Source: Candidatus Chryseobacterium colombiense
Lineage (GTDB): Bacteria > Bacteroidota > Bacteroidia > Flavobacteriales > Weeksellaceae
Reading direction: 5' to 3'
Length of the DNA: 64,000 bases
Assembly: GCA_029203185.1 (NCBI GenBank)
Contig: CP119310.1
Coordinates: forward strand, 2,734,001 to 2,798,000
The notes beneath the pieces were generated by a model. The model was not told the DNA's origin. It searched no databases and saw nothing but the letters and a program-made list of their open reading frames with translations. The translations under genes were made by a program, and so were the position numbers. Positions 1 to 7,949 of the stretch are shown here, in pieces (positions within the stretch are counted from its first letter, which is position 1; each line of letters opens with the position of its first letter).

Positions 1-442
1 CATCGAGCTTTACAAACATGGAAGTTCCCCATTCTATATAAGACTTGAGAACAACTTCCGTATCAGATTGGCTTTGAAAATGATACCCTAAAGATTTAAG
101 CTCTGTTCTTAGTTTTTTGAAATTATAAATTTCTCCGTTGAAGGTAATGACTACTTTTTCATTCTCTGAAAGCATTGGTTGATGCCCTTTTTCAGAAAGA
201 TCCAGAATAGAAAGTCTCCTGAAACCTAAAGCTATTTTTGATTTTTCTTCCTGCAAAATCGGAAATCCTTCTTTGATCTTTTCCGTAGAATCATTTCCCG
301 AGAAATTTCTGCCATCAGAACCATCAGAAATCCAGAATCCTTCATCATCGGGACCGCGATGTCTGATCGACTGATTCATCTCAGTAATATTTTTAGAGGA
401 AATATTTTTATGAAATGAATAATAACCGCAAATTCCGCACAT
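1..442 (-). CDS. asnB: Asparagine synthetase B-type glutamine amidotransferase, N-terminal part (cut by window edge)
   Basis: Only the first 147 codons are in the window; the rest lies before base 1. The protein begins MCGICGYY, and Cys2 is the N-terminal nucleophile of class II (Ntn) glutamine amidotransferases. It continues with IRHRGPDDEGFW, a stretch RRLSILDLS and FNGEIYNF, all signatures of the asparagine synthase glutaminase domain. The family makes asparagine from aspartate, glutamine and ATP, but members inside polysaccharide clusters often modify sugars or surface polymers. It lies 63 bases after a flippase and glycosyltransferase on the same strand, so a role in capsule or O-antigen synthesis is as likely as housekeeping asparagine synthesis. 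The synthetase domain is not visible. Confidence 0.9.
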   Translation of the reverse strand, partial: MCGICGYYSFHKNISSKNITEMNQSIRHRGPDDEGFWISDGSDGRNFSGNDSTEKIKEGFPILQEEKSKIALGFRRLSILDLSEKGHQPMLSENEKVVITFNGEIYNFKKLRTELKSLGYHFQSQSDTEVVLKSYIEWGTSMFVKLD

Positions 443-505
443 ACTTCTGATTTTGTTGGGTAAAAATAAGCAAAACAGCTGATTTTCTAAAAGGTAAAAA
501 CAGAT

Positions 506-1759
506 TTACTTTTTCATTAATCTTTCTTTGGCTAAACGGACATCTTCTTTGGTAATAAGGTAATCCCGAATGTTGAAATCTGTTGAACGGTAAAATTTCA
601 AGAACAGAAGCAACGCAGAGACAGAATAAGATAAAGTGGTCACTATACAAGCTCCTAAAATACCATATTTGGGAATCAGAAAGAAAGAAAAAGCAACAGT
701 AATCACCAAACCGACAATTGATTTTACATTCAGAATTTTCAGTTCTTTTATTCCTGAAAAATAATATCCTATCATATCACTTACGGCAATAGCCAGAATT
801 CCAGGAGATAAAAGGAGCATGATCTCTTTTGTTCCTCTGAAAGCTTTTCCAAAAATCATTTCATAAACCCACCCGGGAATAATAATAATCCCTAATAAAA
901 AGATCAGCATCAATATCAATGAAAGCTTCAGCGAAGATTTGGTTTTAAGAATAGATTCTTCCCGGCTTTTGCTGTTAACCACCTCCGAGTACAGAATCAC
1001 CGCAATACTTCTTGTAATCGTCCAGATTGCTTCTGAAAAAGTAATTCCTATTGAAAAAATACCTACGCTTGCAATTCCGTCAAAATATTCAAGAAAGTAA
1101 AAAGAAAGCCTGTAATTCAAAAACTGAATAAAAGCGCTAAGCTGGGTTTTCCAACCATATTCGAACATGCTTGCGAATACTTTTTTAGATAAGGAAATTT
1201 CTGAGATTTTACATTTTCTGATCACTTGGAAAAAACTTGTCAAAAATAAAAGTGCAAGACAGCAGATCTGCGCTCCAAAATAGGCAGAAACATTTTTCAG
1301 GTTTAGAATATAAATAAAAATCCCAATAAAAAGAATATGAACAAGCTGCTGTAGAACAGTATAGGCATTAAATAGTCTAATATTCTGTTTTCCAATAAAC
1401 AGATTAACATTTACAGATAAAAGCGCCGAAAAAACTGAAATCCCGATTAAATACAGCAAATATTTAGACTCAACATCTGCAAAACTGAATATGACAGGAA
1501 TCAGAATTCCCATACCCACTGACCAGATATAGGAATATACTAAAATCTGCTCGGTTTTAAATTTTGAAGCAAAATAAGAAGTACTGCTTCCTGCAAAAAT
1601 ACTGCTGAAAAAACTTACAATCGCTGCATTGGCAATTACTATAGAAATCGTTCCTTTTCCTTCACTTCCCCACATATTGGTAGAAAAGATCACCAATCCG
1701 AAACTGAGAATCAGAATGAGAAAGCGCGAAATAAAAGTTTTGACAACAGTGAGCTGCAT
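506..1759 (-). CDS. Polysaccharide flippase, Wzx/PST type (MOP superfamily)
   Basis: A 417-residue integral membrane protein that is almost entirely hydrophobic helices, about 12 by eye. The first helix (FLILILSFGLVIF) is followed by WGSEGKGTISI, resembling the glycine-rich turn after helix 1 in Wzx/MATE-like flippases. The family moves lipid-linked oligosaccharide units across the inner membrane before polymerisation. It starts 5 bases after the stop of a glycosyltransferase on the same strand and is followed by an asnB-type gene, so the three are probably one transcript. The C-terminus ends in a short basic tail. The substrate cannot be read from sequence. Confidence 0.85.
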   Translation of the reverse strand: MQLTVVKTFISRFLILILSFGLVIFSTNMWGSEGKGTISIVIANAAIVSFFSSIFAGSSTSYFASKFKTEQILVYSYIWSVGMGILIPVIFSFADVESKYLLYLIGISVFSALLSVNVNLFIGKQNIRLFNAYTVLQQLVHILFIGIFIYILNLKNVSAYFGAQICCLALLFLTSFFQVIRKCKISEISLSKKVFASMFEYGWKTQLSAFIQFLNYRLSFYFLEYFDGIASVGIFSIGITFSEAIWTITRSIAVILYSEVVNSKSREESILKTKSSLKLSLILMLIFLLGIIIIPGWVYEMIFGKAFRGTKEIMLLLSPGILAIAVSDMIGYYFSGIKELKILNVKSIVGLVITVAFSFFLIPKYGILGACIVTTLSYSVSALLLFLKFYRSTDFNIRDYLITKEDVRLAKERLMKK

Positions 1760-1764
1760 GACAG

Positions 1765-2895
1765 TTATTTAATAGATCTTTTTACAAAATCAATGAAAGA
1801 ATTCCGAATCACTTTCCAATTATATTTTTCTTCAAATGCTCTTCGGGCATTCATTGCATGAATATAATAATGTTCCGGATTCCGGATGTAATTTACAATT
1901 AAATCAGAAATAAGTTCTGTATTTCGCGGATCCACAAGTTGTCCGAATCCTGAAATATCCATATGTTCACGGATTCCCTTTAAATTTGAATATATAACAG
2001 GTTTTCCGGCTGCAATGTAGTAGAACAACTTTATCGGTAAAGAGTGATTGTTTTCAAAGTTGAGTTCACGAAGATCAAAACAGAGGTCTGCAGCGGCAAA
2101 GGTTTCTGTAAAATGCTCAAATGAGGTCGGTTTTCTGATCTCAATATGTTCAAAATTGTATTTGGCGAGCAAGTTTTTAAAATAATTCTCATCACTTTCT
2201 TTTCTTGCGGCTCCTACAATGAGTAGTTTTATGATCGTTTCCGGTACTTTTTTTCTTAAAATATCCACAGATCTAAAAAAATTCCCAATTCCTTTGTCTT
2301 CTGATAATGCTCCGGTATAGCAAAGTGTTATTTGATTTGGCGTAAGTTTTTTTATATTCGATACAACATACTTTTTATCCGGATAATAAGGAAGCTGCAT
2401 GTTTTTCTTAAATGGAAAAAAGTAAGCCATAGGAAATTTCTTAGTCTTTTCACCAAAAATAAAATGAGTGCTTAAAAAACCAGCATATAACTGAACCAGG
2501 AAAAACTTAACAGCATGAAATATTTTTGCAGGATATGGATAGGCTTCCAACATTGACATGGCGGGATACCATTCGGTTATATCATAAATAACACTTACTT
2601 TTCTCTCTTGCTCATATTTTCTTGCAGCGAATATGGCAATTGGTTCTGAGCAGATAATACAATCCGGCTTAAATGAATGACAAATCTTTTTAAAAATCTC
2701 AATTTTTTCCTGTACTGATTTCTCCAAAACAGAATATGATTCTATCTCAACTCCGTCAACAACTCCCTGCATATCTGAAGAAAGGCTGCTTATTTTAATT
2801 TCAAATCCTTCTTCAGCAAGCGTTTTTGCCTGATGGAAAAAAATTCTGTCATCGTTAAAATGATGAGCAGTCGTTAAAAAAAGGATTTTTTGCAT
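1765..2895 (-). CDS. Glycosyltransferase, GT4-like (GT-B fold)
   Basis: A 376-residue soluble protein starting MQKILFLTTAHHFNDDR. The Rossmann start and the phrase FFHQAKTLAEEGFEI are typical of the acceptor half of GT4 enzymes. The donor half begins near residue 190 (ITLCYTGALSEDKGI) and ends with LPIKLFYYIAAGKPVIYS. Most GT4 enzymes have Glu in the equivalent of KLFEYMAAGKPV; here that position is Tyr, so the second Glu of the EX7E motif seems to be missing. The enzyme probably adds a sugar to a lipid-linked surface glycan with the flippase 5 bases downstream. Donor and acceptor are unknown. Confidence 0.82.
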   Translation of the reverse strand: MQKILFLTTAHHFNDDRIFFHQAKTLAEEGFEIKISSLSSDMQGVVDGVEIESYSVLEKSVQEKIEIFKKICHSFKPDCIICSEPIAIFAARKYEQERKVSVIYDITEWYPAMSMLEAYPYPAKIFHAVKFFLVQLYAGFLSTHFIFGEKTKKFPMAYFFPFKKNMQLPYYPDKKYVVSNIKKLTPNQITLCYTGALSEDKGIGNFFRSVDILRKKVPETIIKLLIVGAARKESDENYFKNLLAKYNFEHIEIRKPTSFEHFTETFAAADLCFDLRELNFENNHSLPIKLFYYIAAGKPVIYSNLKGIREHMDISGFGQLVDPRNTELISDLIVNYIRNPEHYYIHAMNARRAFEEKYNWKVIRNSFIDFVKRSIK

Positions 2896-2977
2896 TCGGA
2901 GAGCATATTACTAAGAAAATTTCCTCAGAAGTTTCAAACAAAAGAAACCTCGGAGGAAATCCAAATATTAAAAAAAA

Positions 2978-3466
2978 TTATTTTATTGAAGCAGCCCAGC
3001 TTTTTTCAAGTGGCAATAAAAAGTGGCTTAAAAAATCAAGATAGGTATTTTTAGAAAAATCAAACACCTGAATATCTTGGGAGATTTCGCCGTTTCTCAG
3101 TTTTGATTTAAAATCCATCAGTTTCAACGTTTTCACTTCTCCATTTTCAACAAAGCTTGCTTTCATTCTGTCGAAAAGGCCTAATTGATATTCTTCATCA
3201 ATTTCTCGCATAATCTTGCCTAAAGCATCTATACTGCATCCGGAAGCCATTTCTTTTTCTTCATCTACACAAATGATGATAAACTGGTTTTTCTCAATTT
3301 TAAAAGAGGAAGAAAGCGGTTTTCCATGTGCTGCCCAAGTTGCTAAAAAATCATATAGCTTTTCTGTAATCGTTTTAGCTTCTTTGGTTGTAAATGGTCT
3401 TGATGCGGGATATATGATAACTCTGTAGTCGCTGGTTTCTACAATATTAGATTCTTCAATTTTCAT
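2978..3466 (-). CDS. Conserved small soluble protein of unknown function
   Basis: A 162-residue protein from the ATG (MKIEESNIVETSDYRV); an in-frame TTG two codons upstream is less likely. I see no signal peptide, membrane helix, Walker A or catalytic motif. A similar flavobacterial protein is often labelled ABC transporter ATPase, but nothing here supports ATP binding. The sequence is mixed alpha/beta with an Asp/Glu-rich middle (CVDEEKEMASG). It sits between a membrane GT-like gene (18 bases after its stop at 3490) and the glycosyltransferase, all on the minus strand, so it may be cotranscribed with polysaccharide genes. Function unknown. Confidence 0.75.
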   Translation of the reverse strand: MKIEESNIVETSDYRVIIYPASRPFTTKEAKTITEKLYDFLATWAAHGKPLSSSFKIEKNQFIIICVDEEKEMASGCSIDALGKIMREIDEEYQLGLFDRMKASFVENGEVKTLKLMDFKSKLRNGEISQDIQVFDFSKNTYLDFLSHFLLPLEKSWAASIK

Positions 3467-3489
3467 TTCCAATAATTTAAAGAGTAAAA

Positions 3490-4653
3490 TTACGTAATTT
3501 TCCTGAGTTGAAAACCATTGTATTTTTTACTTAAAGCATAGCAAAGCATTAAAAAAAGCATAAGAACATATCCAATGAAAAATCGGCTTTCTGCCGAAGC
3601 CGGAAAAAAAATGAATTTTAGATAAATATTGGAAAAAATAAATACTGAAAACAGTCTTATCCAAAGATCTTTTGAGATATAATAAATAAGTCCTATAATA
3701 AGGAAAGCAGCTAAAGAGATTTTTTTAAAGTTAATCAATTTAAAAAATAGAAAATGAATATAATAGCTGAATGTAAAATTGGCTGGTTGAGCTGAGATTA
3801 AAGGTCTTCTCTCTATAAATGTATCATAAAACACGTCTTTCCATCCTGGAAAATTATAATATTTTATAACAAATACATATAATCCCGAAAACAAAATACC
3901 CTGTAAAGCAAGATTAAAACTTATTTTTTGGTTTTCTGTTAAATATATAAAAATAAAAACGGTGGCTAAATAAGTAAGTCCAAAAACGATATAATCCGGA
4001 CGAATAAGGATAAGACATAAAACAACAAAAAACATTTGCCTGGTTTTCCATTTTCTAAATAAGCCTATCATAAATAAGAGCAGAAAAAGAAGGGAAAACA
4101 TATCCGGAACAGGTGTATTAGATAAAGCCCGCAAAGGAGGAAGCATTAATATCCCTATGGTAAGCAAAGTAACTACAACATTTTTTTCAGGGAAAAATGT
4201 TTTGAGCAGAAAAAAAAGTAACAATCCTGATAAAAAATAAGATACAATACTTATCAGTAAAACAGAATGTGGGGGAGAAAATCCAAGCTTATAAAAAAAT
4301 AAAACGGCTAAGTTATAGCCTATCTTTATCTGATAATAGGGTAATTGTTCTCCAAAGGCTTTAGCGTCTTCTTTAAAGAACTGTACAGCCTTATTGGGTT
4401 CAACAAGGCCTGAAATATCTTTATACTGAAGAAACGTGGCTTCTTTTTTTATAGAAGTGTAAGTATTTTGATGTACTTTTTCAAGGGAATCAGGGTATTC
4501 TCTTAGAAAAAGACAACCCAAATAACCAGGCATATCCCAATCATATACCTTGGTTTTATAGCTCCAAATACTTAAAAGAGAAATAAGAACTAAAGTAATC
4601 AGGAAAGAAATTTTCCATTTAAAATCCCAATCTTTCTTTCCTAAAAACTTCAC
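3490..4653 (-). CDS. Multi-pass membrane protein, probable GT-C-fold glycosyltransferase
   Basis: A 387-residue protein with about 9-10 hydrophobic helices. After the first helix a loop carries YDWDMPGYLG. An acidic motif in the first extracytoplasmic loop is typical of GT-C glycosyltransferases, which use polyprenyl-phosphate sugars. The C-terminal helices include PASAESRFFIGY, like the conserved S/R region near the end of such proteins. Context (flippase, GT4, asnB-type genes downstream on the same strand) supports a role in surface glycan or glycolipid assembly. No exact family is recognised. Polymerase (Wzy-like) is the main alternative. Confidence 0.65.
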   Translation of the reverse strand: MKFLGKKDWDFKWKISFLITLVLISLLSIWSYKTKVYDWDMPGYLGCLFLREYPDSLEKVHQNTYTSIKKEATFLQYKDISGLVEPNKAVQFFKEDAKAFGEQLPYYQIKIGYNLAVLFFYKLGFSPPHSVLLISIVSYFLSGLLLFFLLKTFFPEKNVVVTLLTIGILMLPPLRALSNTPVPDMFSLLFLLLFMIGLFRKWKTRQMFFVVLCLILIRPDYIVFGLTYLATVFIFIYLTENQKISFNLALQGILFSGLYVFVIKYYNFPGWKDVFYDTFIERRPLISAQPANFTFSYYIHFLFFKLINFKKISLAAFLIIGLIYYISKDLWIRLFSVFIFSNIYLKFIFFPASAESRFFIGYVLMLFLMLCYALSKKYNGFQLRKIT

Positions 4654-4667
4654 TTAAATGGTATTAA

Positions 4668-5453
4668 TTAAAGATCCTCTGCTTCAGCAAGGAGCTCTAC
4701 AATATCTTTTACAGCAACTTCAGCATTTTTATTAAAGTGCTTTACTCCATCTGTCATCATCGTATTGCAAAACGGACAACCTGTAGCAATTACTTTAGGT
4801 TCGAATGACAACGCTTCTTCCGTTCTTTCGATATTGATGTCTTTATTCCCTTTTTCAGGTTCTTTAAACATCTGTGCTCCACCAGCTCCACAACATAAAC
4901 CATTGGTTTTGCAACGCTTCATTTCAACAAGCTCTGCATCCAATTTCTCCAAAAGCATTCTTGGTGCTTCATATTCGTTATTTGCCCTTCCTAAATAACA
5001 AGGATCGTGGAAAGTGATCTTCTTTCCTTTGAAAGCTCCTCCTTCAATCTTCAAACGACCTTCTTCCATTAAGGTTTTAAGGAACTGTGTGTGATGTACC
5101 ACTTCATAATTCCCTCCTAAACTTGGATATTCATTTTTCAATGTATTGAAACAATGTGGACATGCCGTTACGATTTTTTTCACCTCGTAAGCGTTTAGCA
5201 CCTCAATATTCGTCAATGCCATCATCTGGAAAACGAACTCATTTCCGGCGCGTTTTGCAGGATCACCGGTACAGCTTTCCTCTTGTCCTAAAACAGCAAA
5301 CTCTACTCCTATTTTATTAAGGATTTTACAGAATGCTTTTGTTATTTTTTTGGCTCTATCATCAAAACTTCCGGCACAACCTACCCAGAAAAGAACTTCC
5401 GGAGATTTGCCTTCCATTGCGTATTCAGCCATTGTTTTTATAGTGAAATCCAT
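4668..5453 (-). CDS. HdrB/GlpC-like iron-sulfur oxidoreductase subunit with two cysteine-rich CCG domains
   Basis: A 261-residue protein from the ATG (MDFTIKTMAEYAM); a TTG seven codons upstream is in frame but less likely. It has two cysteine-rich domains of the heterodisulfide reductase B type. The first has VGCAGSFDD, an intervening Cys and ACPHCFNTL. The second has HDPCYLGR, GLCCGAGG and ATGCPFCN. In HdrB and relatives such repeats bind a non-cubane [4Fe-4S] cluster and react with disulfides or quinones. It lies 84 bases after the membrane-bound HdrC-like gene, and the two probably form one complex. The electron donor and acceptor are unknown. It is not part of a recognisable glycerol-3-phosphate or lactate operon here. 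Confidence 0.85.
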   Translation of the reverse strand: MDFTIKTMAEYAMEGKSPEVLFWVGCAGSFDDRAKKITKAFCKILNKIGVEFAVLGQEESCTGDPAKRAGNEFVFQMMALTNIEVLNAYEVKKIVTACPHCFNTLKNEYPSLGGNYEVVHHTQFLKTLMEEGRLKIEGGAFKGKKITFHDPCYLGRANNEYEAPRMLLEKLDAELVEMKRCKTNGLCCGAGGAQMFKEPEKGNKDINIERTEEALSFEPKVIATGCPFCNTMMTDGVKHFNKNAEVAVKDIVELLAEAEDL

Positions 5454-5537
5454 AATAGTTTTCAAATTTATCAATATAACAGTGCAACAGTTTACGAATG
5501 AATGTCACATCGTTACATTTTTACATTGTTCAATTAA

Positions 5538-6863
5538 TTAATCATTTGCCCAGTTCAGACGATCTGCCTGATTGTATTGCCAAGGAGCGGCATTGTTTTC
5601 CACATTAGTCATCATCAGATTCAGCTCCTGTGGTGCTGCAGACTGCTCCATCACTAGAAATCTTCTCATCTCAAAAATAATGGAAAGTGGGTCCAATAAA
5701 ACCGGACAAGCTTCAGTACATGCATTACATGTCGTGCACGCCCAAAGTTCTTCTTTTGTAATATAATCGTTCAGCAATTTTTTCCCGTCATCTACAAAAC
5801 TTCCGTTCTTATCAATATTTCTTCCGACTTCTTCAAGACGGTCTCTAGTTTTCATTAAAATCAATCTCGGAGAAAGTTTTTTTCCTGTAATATTAGCAGG
5901 ACAAACGGAAGTACAACGACCACATTCTGTACAAGAATAGGCATTTAAAAGTTGAACCTGATTTAAATCAAAGATATCTTCTGCTCCGAATTTTGAAGGA
6001 ACTTCTGCTTCTCCTTCAGTCGGAGCTGCGTATGGATCTGCATTGGGATCCATCATTAGTTTAATTTCTTTGGTAACAGATTCCAGATTGTTGAATTTTC
6101 CTTTTTTCTCCAAATTCGCATACCAAGTACTTGGAAAAGCCAAAATAATATGTAAATGCTTAGAATAATAAAGGTAATTCATGAAGAATAAGATTCCGAC
6201 AAAGTGAAACCACCAAGCTGCTTTTTCTGTAAAGAATAAAAAGCCGTCACCAAAATTATTGAATACAGGTCCTAAAACGGTAGAACTGATTGGAAAGTTT
6301 CCATGTTCAGGAAGTAATCCTCTTTGCTGAAGAACCCAATCCGCTGCATTCATTTTGAAGAAAGCCATCATTAGAGCAAACTCAATAATCAAAATCCAGT
6401 TGGCATCATGTTTTGGCCAACCAAAAAGCTCTTTCATGTTCAATCTTTTCACACCGTAAAAATTCCTACGAATGAAAAAGACAACCACTCCGATTACCAC
6501 TAAAAGTGCTAAAACTTCTAACGTAGCGGTGAAGAAATTATAAAAACCATGTCCAAATATAGAGGATAGAAATCGGTGTGTTCCGAATATTCCGTCAACA
6601 ATAATTTCAACAAGTTCAATATTAATAATAATAAAACCCACATACACAAAAAGGTGTAAAATACCTGCAACAGGTCGTTTTACCATTTTACTCTGCCCCA
6701 TCGCCACACGAGCCATGGTTTCCCAGCGTTCTCCTTTCCTGTCGTTTCTGTTGATCTCTTTTCCTAATCTGATGTTTCTATATATCTTTTGCAGACTTTT
6801 TGCAAACAGCCCAAAACCTGCAACTAATAAAATCAGAAAAATAATATTATCGATATATTGCAT
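5538..6863 (-). CDS. Membrane-anchored [4Fe-4S] dicluster protein, HdrE/HdrC-like fusion
   Basis: A 441-residue protein. The N-terminal half has about 5-6 membrane helices with scattered His residues, like the b-type cytochrome domain of nitrate reductase gamma / HdrE. The C-terminal half (from about residue 300) is a ferredoxin-like domain with CTECGRCTSVCP and CTTCNACTEACP, each giving Cys ligands for a [4Fe-4S] cluster. It probably passes electrons between the quinone pool and the HdrB-like protein encoded next. The MlaD gene ends 10 bases upstream, so transcription may be shared with it. I infer the heme from topology; individual ligands were not assigned. Confidence 0.85.
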   Translation of the reverse strand: MQYIDNIIFLILLVAGFGLFAKSLQKIYRNIRLGKEINRNDRKGERWETMARVAMGQSKMVKRPVAGILHLFVYVGFIIINIELVEIIVDGIFGTHRFLSSIFGHGFYNFFTATLEVLALLVVIGVVVFFIRRNFYGVKRLNMKELFGWPKHDANWILIIEFALMMAFFKMNAADWVLQQRGLLPEHGNFPISSTVLGPVFNNFGDGFLFFTEKAAWWFHFVGILFFMNYLYYSKHLHIILAFPSTWYANLEKKGKFNNLESVTKEIKLMMDPNADPYAAPTEGEAEVPSKFGAEDIFDLNQVQLLNAYSCTECGRCTSVCPANITGKKLSPRLILMKTRDRLEEVGRNIDKNGSFVDDGKKLLNDYITKEELWACTTCNACTEACPVLLDPLSIIFEMRRFLVMEQSAAPQELNLMMTNVENNAAPWQYNQADRLNWAND

Positions 6864-6873
6864 GGCTTACGTT

Positions 6874-7824
6874 TTAGTTTTTATTATTCTTCCCGAAAAC
6901 TGAGAAATTGATATATCTTTTCGGATTTGCTTTCATATCTTCAATCAGGGAATTCAGATTGGTAGAAGCTGAATTCAGATTGTTATACAACTGCTCGTCT
7001 TTCATCAGTTTACCTAAACTTCCCTGTCCTTTATCTATTCCTCCAATTACCTGGTTCAGTTGTCCAACTGTAGCATCAAGATTTGCAATCGTAGCGTTCA
7101 GTTTTTTAGTATCAATACTTTCTGCAAGGTTTCCATATTTATCCAAAGTCGTTTTACCGCTTTGCATTGTAATACTTGCGTCATCTAACACTTTCTGAAG
7201 CTTAGGATCATTGTGTCCTACCAGATTATTTACACTTCCTGCTGTTGTCTGTAATGCAGCTACCGTTTTATTAAGATTCGACAATAAAGCTTTGATTTCA
7301 GCTCTATTTTGGTCGTCAACAATTTTATTGGCATTTGACATTAAAGAATCAACTCGATGCAAAACGGTCTGCAGCTGGTCTTTTACTGGTCCCACCTGAG
7401 AAGAAAGACTTCCCATCATTCCCAACTTGAAAGCACCTTGCAATGTGTCTCCGTCTTTAGCAGTAACTCCACCATATACCAGATTCACTCGCATTTCTTT
7501 TCCGGACATTAGGCCGGGTTCAAAAATTTCAAGGGTAGAGTTTTTTGAAAATTCGAAATTATTATCGACAGTAATTTTAACAACAAAGTTAATTTGTCCC
7601 GTTTTCGTTGTTTGGGGAATGATTTTCACCACCTGTCCCACTTTCAAACCATTAATGGATACAGGCGAAGATTGAGCTAAACCTTCCACATTATCATATT
7701 TTGCGTAAAATATATTATCGGTAGTAAAAAGGCTTCTGCCCTTCATGAATTGAAATAATACGACAAAGCCTACGATAGCTAAAAGCGCAATAACACCTGC
7801 TTTTAATTCTTTACTGAACTTCAC
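6874..7824 (-). CDS. mlaD: MlaD-family MCE-domain lipid-transport protein
   Basis: A 316-residue protein with one N-terminal helix (VIALLAIVGFVVLFQF) and an MCE domain at about residues 35-115 (YDNVEGLAQSSPVSINGLKVG). The C-terminal half is alpha-helical and rich in Asn, Leu and Thr, with repeated segments such as LNKTVAALQTT and IANLDATVGQLN, probably a coiled tube. MCE proteins form hexamers that carry phospholipids between inner and outer membranes. The matching permease and ATPase (mlaE, mlaF) are about 17 kb away at 24436-26003 rather than beside it. It starts 10 bases before the HdrC-like gene on the same strand. Confidence 0.88.
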   Translation of the reverse strand: MKFSKELKAGVIALLAIVGFVVLFQFMKGRSLFTTDNIFYAKYDNVEGLAQSSPVSINGLKVGQVVKIIPQTTKTGQINFVVKITVDNNFEFSKNSTLEIFEPGLMSGKEMRVNLVYGGVTAKDGDTLQGAFKLGMMGSLSSQVGPVKDQLQTVLHRVDSLMSNANKIVDDQNRAEIKALLSNLNKTVAALQTTAGSVNNLVGHNDPKLQKVLDDASITMQSGKTTLDKYGNLAESIDTKKLNATIANLDATVGQLNQVIGGIDKGQGSLGKLMKDEQLYNNLNSASTNLNSLIEDMKANPKRYINFSVFGKNNKN

Positions 7825-7900
7825 TTGCTAATTTTTTCTAATGAGCAAATATACTACATTTTAAATTAATCTTTTCTTTTATTGTTCTGCTTTAAATACA

Positions 7901-7930
7901 AAAAAAGACGACAAAAATTGCCGTCTTTAT
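7901..7930 (-). terminator. Intrinsic terminator after the PpiD-like gene
   Basis: On the minus strand the stem AAAGACG...CGTCTTT is followed by a run of T. It lies 20-50 bases after the stop of the 714-residue chaperone gene and before mlaD, so mlaD should have its own promoter. Confidence 0.75.
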
Positions 7931-7949
7931 ATTTTATTTTAAAAGCTAC

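Noticed and set aside
2978..3466. Label as ABC transporter ATPase for the small protein
   Set aside because: No Walker A, Walker B or signature motif is present. The label is common in databases for the relatives but is not supported here.
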